DNA from: an uncultured Pelagibacteraceae bacterium | GTDB taxonomy: Bacteria; Pseudomonadota; Alphaproteobacteria; Pelagibacterales; Pelagibacteraceae | Direction: 5' to 3' | NCBI GenBank assembly: GCA_902583295.1 | Contig: CACHUY010000001.1 | Coordinates: forward strand, 1-64,000 | DNA: 64,000 bases | In this document: in pieces, positions 14,145 through 23,304 of the stretch | How the letters are laid out: each line of letters begins with the position of its first letter | Numbering within the stretch: the first letter of the stretch is position 1 | Program-made: the position numbers and the translations under genes | The notes under the pieces: model-generated | Databases searched by the model: none | What the model was told of the DNA's origin: nothing | The model's input: only the letters and a program-made list of their open reading frames with translations

Positions 14145-15473
14145 ATGAAAAATATAGTTAAAATATTTTGCATAGTTTCATTATTCATTACAAATGTCGT
14201 TTATGCAGATATTAAATTTTGGACTACTGAAGTCCAACCTGCTCGAATGGCTAAGCAAGAAGAAATGGCTAAAGCTTTTGAAGCTAAGACAGGTATTAAG
14301 GTTGACGTAATTCCAATTGAAGAAAAGGAATTAGGAACAAGAGCAACAGCTGCAGCAGCAGCTGGTGATTTACCAGACGTGATTTATCACACTTTACAAT
14401 ATGTGTTACCTTGGGCAGAAGCAGGTATTTTAGATGTTGATGCTAATAATGCAGTTGTAAAAGCATTAGGTAAAGATACTTTTGCTCCAGGTGCCCTAAA
14501 CATGGCTAAGTCAGGATCAAAAATTGCTGCTGTTCCAGTTGATGGATGGACGCAAATGGTTGTTTATAGAAAAGATCTTTTTGACAACGCTGAATTAGAA
14601 CCGCCAACAAGTTATGCTAACATTGTAAAAGCTGTTGAGAAACTATCAAAAACAAACGGAATGTTTGGGTTTGTAGCTGCTACTAAAACTGATGAAAATT
14701 TCATGAGTCAAGTTTTAGAACATGTTCTTTTAGCAAATGGTGTTAATATCGTTAAAAAAGGTGGAATTAAAAAGCAAGGTAAAAAATTAAAAGAGGCATT
14801 AGAGTTTTATAAAGTTATAGCTAAAGCTAGTCCTCCAGGTGAGCTTTATTGGAAACAATCAAGAGCACTTTATTTTGCTGGAAAAACACCAATGATTATT
14901 TGGTCTCCATTTATTATGGATGAGCTTGCAGGTTTAAGAGACTCTGCTCCTCCAACAATAAATAGTGATCCAACTTCACCTGAACTTGCATCTAAAACTG
15001 GTTTCATAACTAATTTTAGTGGACCAAGTAATAAAAAAGGTGCTGCATGGGCAGATGTTAGATACTTTGGTATAACAGCTGATGCTGATACTGATGAAGC
15101 AAAACAATTTATCATGTATTCAATGGATGAAGGATATACAAATACTTTATCTATTGCTCCGGAAGGTAAATTTCCGGTAAGAAGAGGAAATGCAAGTGAT
15201 CCAGAGGCATTTACAAAAGCTTGGAGTAAACTGCCAGTTGGAGTTGATAGAAAAGCTCCTTTGTCAGATCTGTATGACCCTGATGTTATAAATAATATTG
15301 TTGCTGGTTTAGATACTGCAAATAGATGGGGAGTTAAAGAGGGTGAGCTATCAAGAGCATCCAAAGTAATTAATTCTCAATTTATAAATAGAATCACTAG
15401 ACTTTATATTGATGACCAAATCGATGTGGATGAGGCTGTTGATATGATTAACAAAGCACTAGCTAAATTCTAG
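14145..15473 (+). CDS. ABC transporter solute-binding protein, sugar/oligosaccharide type
   Basis: The ORF-track TTG start is replaced by the ATG at 14145, which follows a strong ribosome-binding site (AGGAGGGGAA) and opens a proper signal peptide (MKNIVKIFCIVSLFITNVVYA). The mature ~420-aa protein is a family 1 extracellular binding protein of the MalE/UgpB type: FWTTEVQPARMAKQEEMAKAFEAKTG, LPDVIYHTLQYVLPWAEAG. Its position between GpgS and a GH63 hydrolase suggests a glycosylglycerate-like ligand. A terminator-like hairpin after the stop likely makes it more abundant than the permeases. Confidence 0.9.
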   Translation: MKNIVKIFCIVSLFITNVVYADIKFWTTEVQPARMAKQEEMAKAFEAKTGIKVDVIPIEEKELGTRATAAAAAGDLPDVIYHTLQYVLPWAEAGILDVDANNAVVKALGKDTFAPGALNMAKSGSKIAAVPVDGWTQMVVYRKDLFDNAELEPPTSYANIVKAVEKLSKTNGMFGFVAATKTDENFMSQVLEHVLLANGVNIVKKGGIKKQGKKLKEALEFYKVIAKASPPGELYWKQSRALYFAGKTPMIIWSPFIMDELAGLRDSAPPTINSDPTSPELASKTGFITNFSGPSNKKGAAWADVRYFGITADADTDEAKQFIMYSMDEGYTNTLSIAPEGKFPVRRGNASDPEAFTKAWSKLPVGVDRKAPLSDLYDPDVINNIVAGLDTANRWGVKEGELSRASKVINSQFINRITRLYIDDQIDVDEAVDMINKALAKF

Positions 15474-15489
15474 TAATTTAAATTAATTA

Positions 15490-15523
15490 AAAAAGCGGAT
15501 AAGATTACTTATCCGCTTTTTTT
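15490..15523 (+). terminator. Terminator-like hairpin between binding protein and permease
   Basis: AGCGGATAAG pairs with CTTATCCGCT around an ATTA loop, and seven T residues run directly into the ATG of the permease at 15524. This looks like a partial Rho-independent terminator that lets some transcripts through. It leaves no Shine-Dalgarno for the permease. The same design occurs in the TRAP operon at 54568. Confidence 0.8.
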
Positions 15524-16783
15524 ATGAAAGATACTTTAGCAAATACTGAAAAGAAAACTGCATACATTTTAACTTTACCTGCAGTTGCTTTAGTTTTTGC
15601 AATAATTTTATTTCCTATTTTTGCAAATGTTTGGATTAGTTTTAAAGAAGTTGAATTAAAAGATATTAGAATTCCAGAACCAAGAGCTAAAAAAATTGTT
15701 AAATCTATCTCAGAAGATCCCTCAAAAATAAAGATTTTATATAAATTAAGAAATAGCTCTTTACTTCAAGAAATAAGAGATGTTTCATTTCAAGATAAAT
15801 TCCCAAAAAATTTTGAGATTACAGATTTAGACAAAAGATGTGATTACAAAAAATATACTTTAAAGTGTAAATTTGGCAATTGGCCAGCAAAATATAGAGA
15901 AAATTTTACAGTAGTTTTCAAAACAAATGATGGTTCTAAAATAAATAAAAACTCACTTAAATCAACAAAACCTAAGTTAAATGGAACCTCTGATAATATA
16001 TTGCTTAATACCACTTTTACTCTAAAAAATTTTAAGAAAGTTTTACTTGATGATGAGTTTATAGACCTACTTCTTACAACTTTTTACTACACATTTTTTG
16101 GTACAGTTGGATCAATTATCTTTGGCATTTTAACAGCACAAATGGTTAATCAGAAGTTTTATGGAAGAACTTTTATGCGTAGTGTTTTACTCTTTCCTTA
16201 TGTTGCTCCGGTGGTAGCCTTAGCTTACACTTGGGAACTTCTATTAGATCCAAATAGTGGAACTTTAAATAGCTTATTAATCAATTATCAGGTTATAGAG
16301 ACACCAATAAATTTACTTGGACAAAAATACATTGAGATTAATATTTTAGGCTTTGACTTAAAACTAAGACTAGCTCTTACAACGGTAATTATGTTTGAAA
16401 TTTGGAGATATTTTCCTTTAGCTTTTTTATTTATACTTGCAAGACTTCAGGCAATTCCTAAAGAATTGTATGAGGCGGCTGATGTTGATGGGGCAAGCCC
16501 ATTTCAAAAGTTTTTTAAAATAACGCTACCTCAAATCACAGCAGTTATATCAATTTTATTTATGATAAGATTTATTTGGAATTTTAATAAGTTTGAGGAT
16601 GTGTTCTTACTTACTGGTGGTGCCTCAGGTACCAGGACTTTACCAATTAATGTTTATCAACAAGGTTTTGCAATATCTGATATTGGAATGGGATCAGCTG
16701 TTTCAATAGTAATAGTCGTTTTACTTTTATTGTTTATGTTTTTTTACTTCAAACTTTTAGGAAAGAGAGTGGATGAAAACTAA
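15524..16783 (+). CDS. ABC transporter permease, MalF-type
   Basis: The 419-aa inner-membrane protein has a first helix at residues ~12-34, a ~120-residue periplasmic insertion between the first and second helices, and then a core of six helices. That is the organisation of MalF-like permeases. The EAA coupling motif is EAADVDGASPFQKFFKITLPQ (about residue 320). The insertion has two cysteines (RCDYKKYTLKCKF). The start ATG abuts the terminator T tract. It overlaps the second permease by 11 nt. Confidence 0.9.
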   Translation: MKDTLANTEKKTAYILTLPAVALVFAIILFPIFANVWISFKEVELKDIRIPEPRAKKIVKSISEDPSKIKILYKLRNSSLLQEIRDVSFQDKFPKNFEITDLDKRCDYKKYTLKCKFGNWPAKYRENFTVVFKTNDGSKINKNSLKSTKPKLNGTSDNILLNTTFTLKNFKKVLLDDEFIDLLLTTFYYTFFGTVGSIIFGILTAQMVNQKFYGRTFMRSVLLFPYVAPVVALAYTWELLLDPNSGTLNSLLINYQVIETPINLLGQKYIEINILGFDLKLRLALTTVIMFEIWRYFPLAFLFILARLQAIPKELYEAADVDGASPFQKFFKITLPQITAVISILFMIRFIWNFNKFEDVFLLTGGASGTRTLPINVYQQGFAISDIGMGSAVSIVIVVLLLLFMFFYFKLLGKRVDEN

Positions 16784-17966
16784 AAATTTAATTTTATTTG
16801 CATTAATATCTTCATTTTTTTTAATTTTCTTAGTTTCAATATGGAAAATATTAGCAACTTTACAAGGGTTAGATATTCAAAACTTTAATTTACAAATAAT
16901 TTTTATTTTTGGTCTTCTAATATCTTTTGCTCACTTAAGAATAGGTAATAAAATTAAAATTTTTTATAAATCAATTATTTTTTCTTTTATTTTTGTAGTC
17001 TGTGACGGTTATATTATTCAAAAATTACCATTATGGTACAACATTGGTATTTTCTTAGTTTTGTATTTTTTTGTTAACAAAATAAATAAATATAGTTTTG
17101 AAGATTTAAAGCGGGAACATTCAACCCAAGTAATCTTTTTTGATTTTTTAACCTTATTTGGTATTTTATTTTTTTCATTTGTAATTCTTTTCCCTTTTTA
17201 CATGATGTTAATAACGAGTTTTAAAACTCAAATTGCTTTATTGGTTAATCCCTTAGACTTTAGTATTAATTTTGGTCAAGATTTAAAAGACTTATTTAAT
17301 TCCTATTTTGTAATTTTTAAATCTTACAAATTTGGTAAATATATTTTGACCAGTACTATTGTTTCAGTAGGTACCGTGATCATAACTCTTCTTTTTGCAA
17401 TTCCAGCAGCATATGCAATTGCGCGATTAAACTTTTTTGGGAAGACATTTATGTCAACATCAATATTAATAATTTATATGTTTCCTGCGATAGTCTTGGT
17501 AATTCCTTTATATACAATTTTTAGTCAATTAGGACTTAGAAACTCTATAGAAGGTTTATTAATTGTTTACACAGCCACAACACTTCCTGTGGCAATCTAC
17601 ATGCTGCAAGGATACTTTAAAAGTATTCCAAAGGAATTAGAAGAGGCAGCAATATTAGACAAACTTAGTTGGTTTGGAATAATTTCTAAAATTATAATTC
17701 CATTAAGTATTCCTGCAATTTCTTCTGTGGCTTTGTATGTATTTATGATAGCTTGGAATGAATTCTTATTTTCTCTAATGTTTCTAGATAACCCTAATTC
17801 TTTTACTCTTTCAAGAGCCATACAATATTTGAGTGGTGATGCAGAAACCCCAAGACAATATTTAATGGCTGGCTCAGTTATTGTAACTTTGCCTGTTCTA
17901 TTTATTTTTGTTTATTTTGAGAAATATCTAGTTAGTGGTCTCACCGCAGGGAGTGTCAAAGGTTGA
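16773..17966 (+). CDS. ABC transporter permease, MalG-type with long N-terminal extension
   Basis: At 397 aa this is ~115 residues longer than typical MalG-type permeases. The canonical part starts near residue 125 (FLTLFGILFFSFVILFPFYMMLITSFKT). It carries the EAA motif EEAAILDKLSWFGIISKIIIPLS near 290. The extra N-terminal part contains about four hydrophobic segments. The stop codon overlaps the TTG start of the hydrolase gene. No ATP-binding subunit is encoded nearby. Confidence 0.88.
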   Translation: MKTKNLILFALISSFFLIFLVSIWKILATLQGLDIQNFNLQIIFIFGLLISFAHLRIGNKIKIFYKSIIFSFIFVVCDGYIIQKLPLWYNIGIFLVLYFFVNKINKYSFEDLKREHSTQVIFFDFLTLFGILFFSFVILFPFYMMLITSFKTQIALLVNPLDFSINFGQDLKDLFNSYFVIFKSYKFGKYILTSTIVSVGTVIITLLFAIPAAYAIARLNFFGKTFMSTSILIIYMFPAIVLVIPLYTIFSQLGLRNSIEGLLIVYTATTLPVAIYMLQGYFKSIPKELEEAAILDKLSWFGIISKIIIPLSIPAISSVALYVFMIAWNEFLFSLMFLDNPNSFTLSRAIQYLSGDAETPRQYLMAGSVIVTLPVLFIFVYFEKYLVSGLTAGSVKG

Positions 17967-19234
17967 AAAATAAATTAATAGAAAAAGCAAAAAAAGTTTT
18001 GTTAGGAAATAAAAAAAGAGGTTACACATTACCCACAAATAACAAATTGTATCCTGCTCAATGGAAATGGGACTCTGGCTTTATTTCTTTAGGCTACTCA
18101 TACTTTAATCTAAAGTATGCACTTGATGAAATAACAACTCTTTTAAGGGGGCAATGGAAAGATGGTATGATACCTCATATTTTATTCCATGATTTAAAAA
18201 CAAATTATTATCCAAACCACTCAGTATGGAATTGTGGAAACAAAATACATTCATCAGGAATAACTCAACCACCAGTTCTTGCAATTATGTTGAAGAAAAT
18301 TTTAGATAAAAATAAAATCAAAATTTCAGACAAAGTAAAAATTAAGTCGATAGTTCAAAAATTAAAAAAATATCATGAGTGGTTAATTAAATATAGAGAT
18401 CCAAAAAATACAGGTCTAGTTTCGATATTACATCCTTGGGAAAGTGGATATGATAACTCTCCACTATGGGATTATTCAATGAAAGAAGTTAAGGTTGAAA
18501 AAAACTTAAAATATAAACGAGGAGATAATAAAGTTATAAATCCAGAATATAGACCTTTAGATTCTGATTATGATAGATATGTAACAATTAAAAATCACTT
18601 AAGAAAAAATAAATATAATCCAAAAAAACTTTATAATAAATCAATGTTTAATGTTGTTGATGTAGGTTTTAACTCTATATTTTTGAGAGCAAATAAAGAT
18701 TTATTAGAATTACTTAAATCATTCAATTTAGAGCACAATAGATTAAAAAAATTCATTTTAAAATCAGAAAATCAGATTGAAAAATTATATAATGTAAAAA
18801 AAGGAGTTTTTACAAATTATGATATAAGAAATAAAAAAAAAATTATTGTACCCTCAATAACAAATTATTTTATTTTATTAGCCGACTTAAAAAATCAAAA
18901 TATTAATAAAAAAATAATTAAAAATTTAAAAAATCATAACCAAACAAAGAAATATATATTTTCTAGTATTAAGCCTAATCATAAAAAGTTTGAGGAAAAG
19001 CGATACTGGAGAGGTCCTGTTTGGATAAATTGTAATTGGATTATCTATCAAGGTTTAAAAAATAAAGATAAAAACTTTGCTAATAAAATTAAGGAAAAAA
19101 CAATTAATCTTATTAAAAAAAATGGCTTTTTTGAATACTACAGTTTTAAAACTGGAAAAGCATTTGGGGCAAGTAACTTTTCTTGGACTGCTTCTTTATT
19201 TTTAGATTTGGTACTGGAAAAGAAATATAATTAA
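17963..19234 (+). CDS. GH63-like glycoside hydrolase, probable glucosyl/mannosylglycerate hydrolase
   Basis: The 423-aa protein starts at a TTG overlapping the permease stop (TTGA). It has the (alpha/alpha)6-barrel motifs of mannosylglycerate hydrolases in family GH63: YPAQWKWDSGFISLGYSYFN, LLRGQWKDGMIPHILFH, LHPWESGYDNSPLWD and RGPVWINCNWIIYQGL. These enzymes split glycosylglycerate into sugar and glycerate. No signal peptide is visible, so it would act on imported substrate in the cytoplasm. Its stop overlaps the stop of the convergent gene by 4 nt. Confidence 0.85.
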   Translation: MKNKLIEKAKKVLLGNKKRGYTLPTNNKLYPAQWKWDSGFISLGYSYFNLKYALDEITTLLRGQWKDGMIPHILFHDLKTNYYPNHSVWNCGNKIHSSGITQPPVLAIMLKKILDKNKIKISDKVKIKSIVQKLKKYHEWLIKYRDPKNTGLVSILHPWESGYDNSPLWDYSMKEVKVEKNLKYKRGDNKVINPEYRPLDSDYDRYVTIKNHLRKNKYNPKKLYNKSMFNVVDVGFNSIFLRANKDLLELLKSFNLEHNRLKKFILKSENQIEKLYNVKKGVFTNYDIRNKKKIIVPSITNYFILLADLKNQNINKKIIKNLKNHNQTKKYIFSSIKPNHKKFEEKRYWRGPVWINCNWIIYQGLKNKDKNFANKIKEKTINLIKKNGFFEYYSFKTGKAFGASNFSWTASLFLDLVLEKKYN

Positions 19235-20526
19235 TTTAATAAATTATATTGGTAGTTTCTTGCCTCAATTACTTCGGCTGGAAGATTTAACTCAACATCT
19301 TCAATTCTGATAACATCATCTTTGCTTATATCTTTTTTTAAAACCGCATTATCAGTAAGACCTAATGGTAAGATCATTTCATTTTTAGATTTTTCAGATG
19401 TAATTAGTTTACCTCTTGCACAAAACCCTCCTTCACCATCTAATTTTTCACCAGCTTTAAGATCCTTTTTTGCAAAACTTGCAACATCAGCGTTATAACT
19501 TTTTGTATAACCTGTTGCTCTTTTATCTAGTGCTATTGAATAAACTGATTGAGCAAGCTCTAAACCAATATAATGATAAGGTCTCCAGATTGCTGAATAG
19601 TTTCCAGAATCATCCGTTACCATTCCATAGTCTTTAAAACAATTTTTTACATATTCATTCTGTGCTTTGATCACAATATAAACCCCCCATCTTAAATCAT
19701 TAGGAATCTCTTTTTTTTCTAAATCTATACTTGAGATAACTTCTACTTGCCCTTCAAATTCTATTAGACCACCATCATTTTTTGGGATCATTTTTTTTGC
19801 AATATCGTAAACACCAACCGGCGGAAAAGTTAATCCATTACTAGGACACTTTAGGTTAGCTGCATTACTAACTGCACACATTTCTATAGCTGATTTGTCT
19901 CCACATAAAAAACTATTAAACATCTTAGGGTTCATTCCAGACTCATTTTCAGCTCGTTCTTTGGTTAGACCGTAGTGGCCCCAAACAGTATCAGGTGTGG
20001 AGTATTCAAAACTATGATGATATTTTGTTCCTTTTCCAGCACAAACTATTGAAAATCCATTTAATCTTGCCCACTCTATTTGTTCAAGAATTAAAGATGG
20101 TTGATCACCATACGCCATTGAGCAAATTACACCTTTATCTTTTGCAAGATCAGATAAATATTTCCCACAAGTTATATCCGCCTCTACATTAACTAAAATA
20201 ACATGTTTTTTATTTTTTATTATCTTTGTTGCATGGACTGTTCCAACTATTGGGTTACCTGTTGCCTCGATAAAAATTTCTATATCTCTATCAATAACGT
20301 TGTCTAATGAACTTGAATAATTTATTCCTTTAACTGTTTGCTCATTTAACCCACTTTTCAAACAATTTTTTTTTGCTTGATCTATATTAATGTCAACAAT
20401 GCTATCGATTTGAATTTTGTCTAGATGATTGTACTGAGCCAAAAACATACTTACAAATTTACCACATCCAATAAAACAAATTTTTATAGGATCTTTTCTA
20501 TTTTCTAATTTTGTATGTAAAAACAT
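19231..20526 (-). CDS. NAD(P)-binding oxidoreductase with C-terminal SAF domain (COG4091-like)
   Basis: The 431-aa protein has an N-terminal Rossmann fold (IKICFIGCGKFVSMFLAQ, then VDINIDQAKK and EIFIEATGNPIVG). A central GGLIEFEGQVEV region follows, then a C-terminal SAF-type domain (LKAGEKLDGEGGFCARGKL, AVLKKDISKDDVIRIEDVEL). Such proteins are annotated as predicted homoserine dehydrogenases, but the true substrate is uncertain and SAF domains suggest sugar-acid-like ligands. It is a separate leftward gene, 0 nt from the sulfotransferase upstream. Confidence 0.8.
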   Translation of the reverse strand: MFLHTKLENRKDPIKICFIGCGKFVSMFLAQYNHLDKIQIDSIVDINIDQAKKNCLKSGLNEQTVKGINYSSSLDNVIDRDIEIFIEATGNPIVGTVHATKIIKNKKHVILVNVEADITCGKYLSDLAKDKGVICSMAYGDQPSLILEQIEWARLNGFSIVCAGKGTKYHHSFEYSTPDTVWGHYGLTKERAENESGMNPKMFNSFLCGDKSAIEMCAVSNAANLKCPSNGLTFPPVGVYDIAKKMIPKNDGGLIEFEGQVEVISSIDLEKKEIPNDLRWGVYIVIKAQNEYVKNCFKDYGMVTDDSGNYSAIWRPYHYIGLELAQSVYSIALDKRATGYTKSYNADVASFAKKDLKAGEKLDGEGGFCARGKLITSEKSKNEMILPLGLTDNAVLKKDISKDDVIRIEDVELNLPAEVIEARNYQYNLLN

Positions 20527-21405
20527 TTATAAATAACCAAGCTCTTTCATTTCGCTATTAAATATATTCTGTAAATTGGTTATTGTTTTTTTATTTAGAA
20601 GACTCTTCCAATCATTTTGTGGACCTAAGTTAAAAAATTTTTTCTTTTCATTGGTATGTTTATTGACAGAATTTTCATCAAAAAAACCATTTTCTTCTAA
20701 ATTTTTTAAATTTTTAAAGGATGAATTATTAATAATTTTATTTATATTATCATCTGAAATTAAAATATCATAAAACTGATCTAAATATTTTATTAACTTT
20801 GTAATTTCTTTTTTTGGATCTCTTATTAAATCTTCATATTTAATTAAAAGATTATTGTTAGGAAATCTTTTCCAAGAGTTATAATGATTTTTCCAAGAAG
20901 ATAGAAGCTGTGGAATATTATTTTCATCTAAACCAATAGATTGATTGTCGTTTGTAATAAATCTAAAGGCTGAATCATCATCTTTAAATGAAAAATGATT
21001 TTTTAAAGATGTAAATACATTCCTTGGATCTCTGACTATATGGATAACTCCTAGACAATTATCTAGACCTGTAAACGAGCATAATTTTCCATCAATATTT
21101 AATTTACAAAGCATATTGTGCGTTTTAAAAATTTTAATATCTTTACTAATATTAATTCTAGATTGAGATATATCCCAATTAAGTGCAGTTTTTTTAAAAA
21201 TTATTTTTTTTTTTTCTTGTGGAAATACTGATAAATTAAAATGATTATCTAAGTCACGAAAAAACTTTTTTGAGGGATAAAGTTCTATGTTTTTAGACTC
21301 TTTAAATACATCGTTACTATCAAAATTATTATTAATTATTTGTCCAATAATCGTTCTTATCCACGTATTTCCACTTTTTGGATAAGATGCCAACCATATG
21401 ATCAT
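20527..21405 (-). CDS. Sulfotransferase domain protein
   Basis: The 292-aa protein has the 5'-phosphosulfate-binding loop of PAPS sulfotransferases, YPKSGNTWIRTIIG, at residues ~8-21. The 3'-phosphate-binding VIHIVRDPRNVFTSLKNHF is near 125. A downstream NLLIKYEDLIRDP is typical of bacterial members. The acceptor is unknown. The next gene (COG4091-like) starts directly after its stop. Confidence 0.88.
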   Translation of the reverse strand: MIIWLASYPKSGNTWIRTIIGQIINNNFDSNDVFKESKNIELYPSKKFFRDLDNHFNLSVFPQEKKKIIFKKTALNWDISQSRINISKDIKIFKTHNMLCKLNIDGKLCSFTGLDNCLGVIHIVRDPRNVFTSLKNHFSFKDDDSAFRFITNDNQSIGLDENNIPQLLSSWKNHYNSWKRFPNNNLLIKYEDLIRDPKKEITKLIKYLDQFYDILISDDNINKIINNSSFKNLKNLEENGFFDENSVNKHTNEKKKFFNLGPQNDWKSLLNKKTITNLQNIFNSEMKELGYL

Positions 21406-21426
21406 AATTAATTTTAATATTATAAA

Positions 21427-21834
21427 TCATTCATTATTTAACAACGCTTTTTTTAAAATTATATAATCTAAATTACAGTCTTTATAACCTTTTTTAACAA
21501 TATTAAGATAGCGTTCAGTTGGAAACTTAAAAGGAGATTTTTTAACCATTGTGTAAGTCATTACTTTTTTTCCATAATAATAAAAATAATGTTTCTTATA
21601 AAGTACTGGATAGTCCTCATATACATCCAATTTTTTTTCATCGCTTTTTGAAATCTCGAAGAGAGCCCCAGGTACAATTGAATTTTTTTTAATTTCGATA
21701 TCTGCAGCTCTGTATTTGCTTCTAAAAGTCAATTTAAAGCCTTTTAAATTAATTTTTTTCAAAAAAATACTATCCTTACATCTTCGTTTCATCTGGAAAT
21801 GATGCAGATTACTACCATATGCAAAATAAAGCAT
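21427..21834 (-). CDS. Gamma-glutamylcyclotransferase-like protein
   Basis: The 135-aa protein opens with MLYFAYGSNLHHFQM. YGSNL is the substrate-binding loop of the gamma-glutamylcyclotransferase/AIG2 fold, and the catalytic Glu is likely in VYEDYPVLYKK. Family members release 5-oxoproline from gamma-glutamyl peptides. Its ATG overlaps the stop of the cinA-like gene. Confidence 0.82.
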   Translation of the reverse strand: MLYFAYGSNLHHFQMKRRCKDSIFLKKINLKGFKLTFRSKYRAADIEIKKNSIVPGALFEISKSDEKKLDVYEDYPVLYKKHYFYYYGKKVMTYTMVKKSPFKFPTERYLNIVKKGYKDCNLDYIILKKALLNNE

Positions 21835-22583
21835 TACCTATCAACAACTTCAATTTTTTTTGCATTAACAAATTTTAAAATTTGAGAATTACATAAATCT
21901 ATTTTTGATTGATCCTCAGATCTAATTACAATTGAAACACCTAATTTTCCAGCATGGAAAAAAGGATAGCTTCCTATCTCAACATCTTGGTTATCATTTT
22001 GTACTTTGGTTAATGAGTTTGCTATTTCACTTTCAACTGTTCTTAAACTTATTGTATGACTTTTAATCGGCTCACCACCCACTATAGTGTTTGTTAAACC
22101 ACCTAACATCGACTTTAGTATAGATGGTACACCTGGCAAACAAAAAACATTTTCAACATTAAATCCAGGTGCTCCACTTGTTGGATTTAAAATTAAATTT
22201 GCATTTTCAGGCATCCAGCACATTTTCTGTCGCCCCTCATTAAATTCACCTGGTTTGTAGTATGCCTCTAAAATTTTAAAAGCTTCTTTATGAATTTCAT
22301 ATTTGATCCCAAAAGTTTTTGAAACAGACTCGGCTGTGATATCATCATGGGTTGGACCTATACCTCCAGTTGTAAAAACATAATCATAAGTTGATTTTAA
22401 TAAATTTAATGTATCTATAATTGTTTTTTCAACATCAGGAATTACTCTAACCTCCTCTACCTTAACACCAATCGAGTTTAGCCATACTGCTATGGTTGAA
22501 GTGTTGGTGTCTTGAGTTCTACCTGATAATATTTCATTACCTATAATTAAAATAGCTGCATTAACTTTTGTTTTTTTAGTCAT
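21834..22583 (-). CDS. CinA-like molybdopterin-binding domain protein
   Basis: I chose the ATG at 22583 (MTKKTKVNAAILIIGNEIL) over the ORF-track start, which would run into sfsA. The ~249-aa product is the MoCF/CinA N-terminal domain: GNEILSGRTQDTNT, FTTGGIGPTHDDIT and NLILNPTSGAPGFNVENVFCLPGVP. The C-terminal nicotinamide-nucleotide deamidase domain of full CinA is absent. The gene diverges from sfsA with a 22-nt gap. Confidence 0.85.
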   Translation of the reverse strand: MTKKTKVNAAILIIGNEILSGRTQDTNTSTIAVWLNSIGVKVEEVRVIPDVEKTIIDTLNLLKSTYDYVFTTGGIGPTHDDITAESVSKTFGIKYEIHKEAFKILEAYYKPGEFNEGRQKMCWMPENANLILNPTSGAPGFNVENVFCLPGVPSILKSMLGGLTNTIVGGEPIKSHTISLRTVESEIANSLTKVQNDNQDVEIGSYPFFHAGKLGVSIVIRSEDQSKIDLCNSQILKFVNAKKIEVVDR

Positions 22584-22605
22584 TTTATATATATATAATT
22601 TAGTG

Positions 22606-23304
22606 ATGGAATTTACCAAGTCTTTAATAAAAGGCAAATTAATCAAACGATATAAAAGATTTTTTATTGATGTGAAGTTACAAAAAGAAACTGTAACGGC
22701 TCATTGTCCTAATACTGGATCAATGAAAGGCCTGCTAGATGAAGGCAATGAAGTTTACATACTTCCAAATAATGATCCCAAAAGAAAACTTAAATTTGGG
22801 CTAGAGATTATCAATTCAAGGAAAAATTTGGTTGGAGTTAATACACACATGGCTAATAGAATTGTAAAGCATGGTTTAGAAAATAACCTAATCAATGAAC
22901 TTAGGAATAATGATATTATAAAGCCTGAAGTATTTTTTAATAAAGAAACCAGATTTGACTTTTTATTAGAAAAAAAAGGCCAAAAAAGCTTTGTAGAGGT
23001 TAAAAATGTGACTTTATTTAGAGACGAAAACACTGCAGAATTTCCTGACGCTATAACTTCAAGAGGATCGAAACATTTATTAACTCTTATTGATGCCATA
23101 AAAAAAGGATATAAAACATATCTATTATTTTTAGTTCAAATTCAAAATATGAAATATTTTAAAATAGCTAAAGATATAGATGAGCAATATTATAAAAATT
23201 ATCTACTAGCTAAAAAAGCAGGAGTAAATTTTTTAGCTTACAGATGTGATATAAGTTCAAAAAAAATATTTATAGATAAAAAAATTAAAATACTTGATGA
23301 CTGA
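22606..23304 (+). CDS. sfsA: SfsA family protein
   Basis: The 232-aa protein matches SfsA ('sugar fermentation stimulation'): an N-terminal OB-like region (LIKGKLIKRYKRFFIDV, HCPNTGSMKGLLDEG) and a nuclease-like C-terminal core with FDFLLEKKGQKSFVEVKNVTL and FPDAITSRGSKHLLTL. The D-ExK arrangement resembles PD-(D/E)XK enzymes. I use ATG 22606 in place of the GTG one codon earlier. It overlaps map by 8 nt. Confidence 0.93.
   Translation: MEFTKSLIKGKLIKRYKRFFIDVKLQKETVTAHCPNTGSMKGLLDEGNEVYILPNNDPKRKLKFGLEIINSRKNLVGVNTHMANRIVKHGLENNLINELRNNDIIKPEVFFNKETRFDFLLEKKGQKSFVEVKNVTLFRDENTAEFPDAITSRGSKHLLTLIDAIKKGYKTYLLFLVQIQNMKYFKIAKDIDEQYYKNYLLAKKAGVNFLAYRCDISSKKIFIDKKIKILDD

Noticed and set aside
14870-15364. 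164-aa ORF on the minus strand inside the solute-binding protein gene
   Set aside because: It is a shadow of a well-supported gene with a signal peptide, strong ribosome-binding site and clear family; the antisense frame has no recognisable features.
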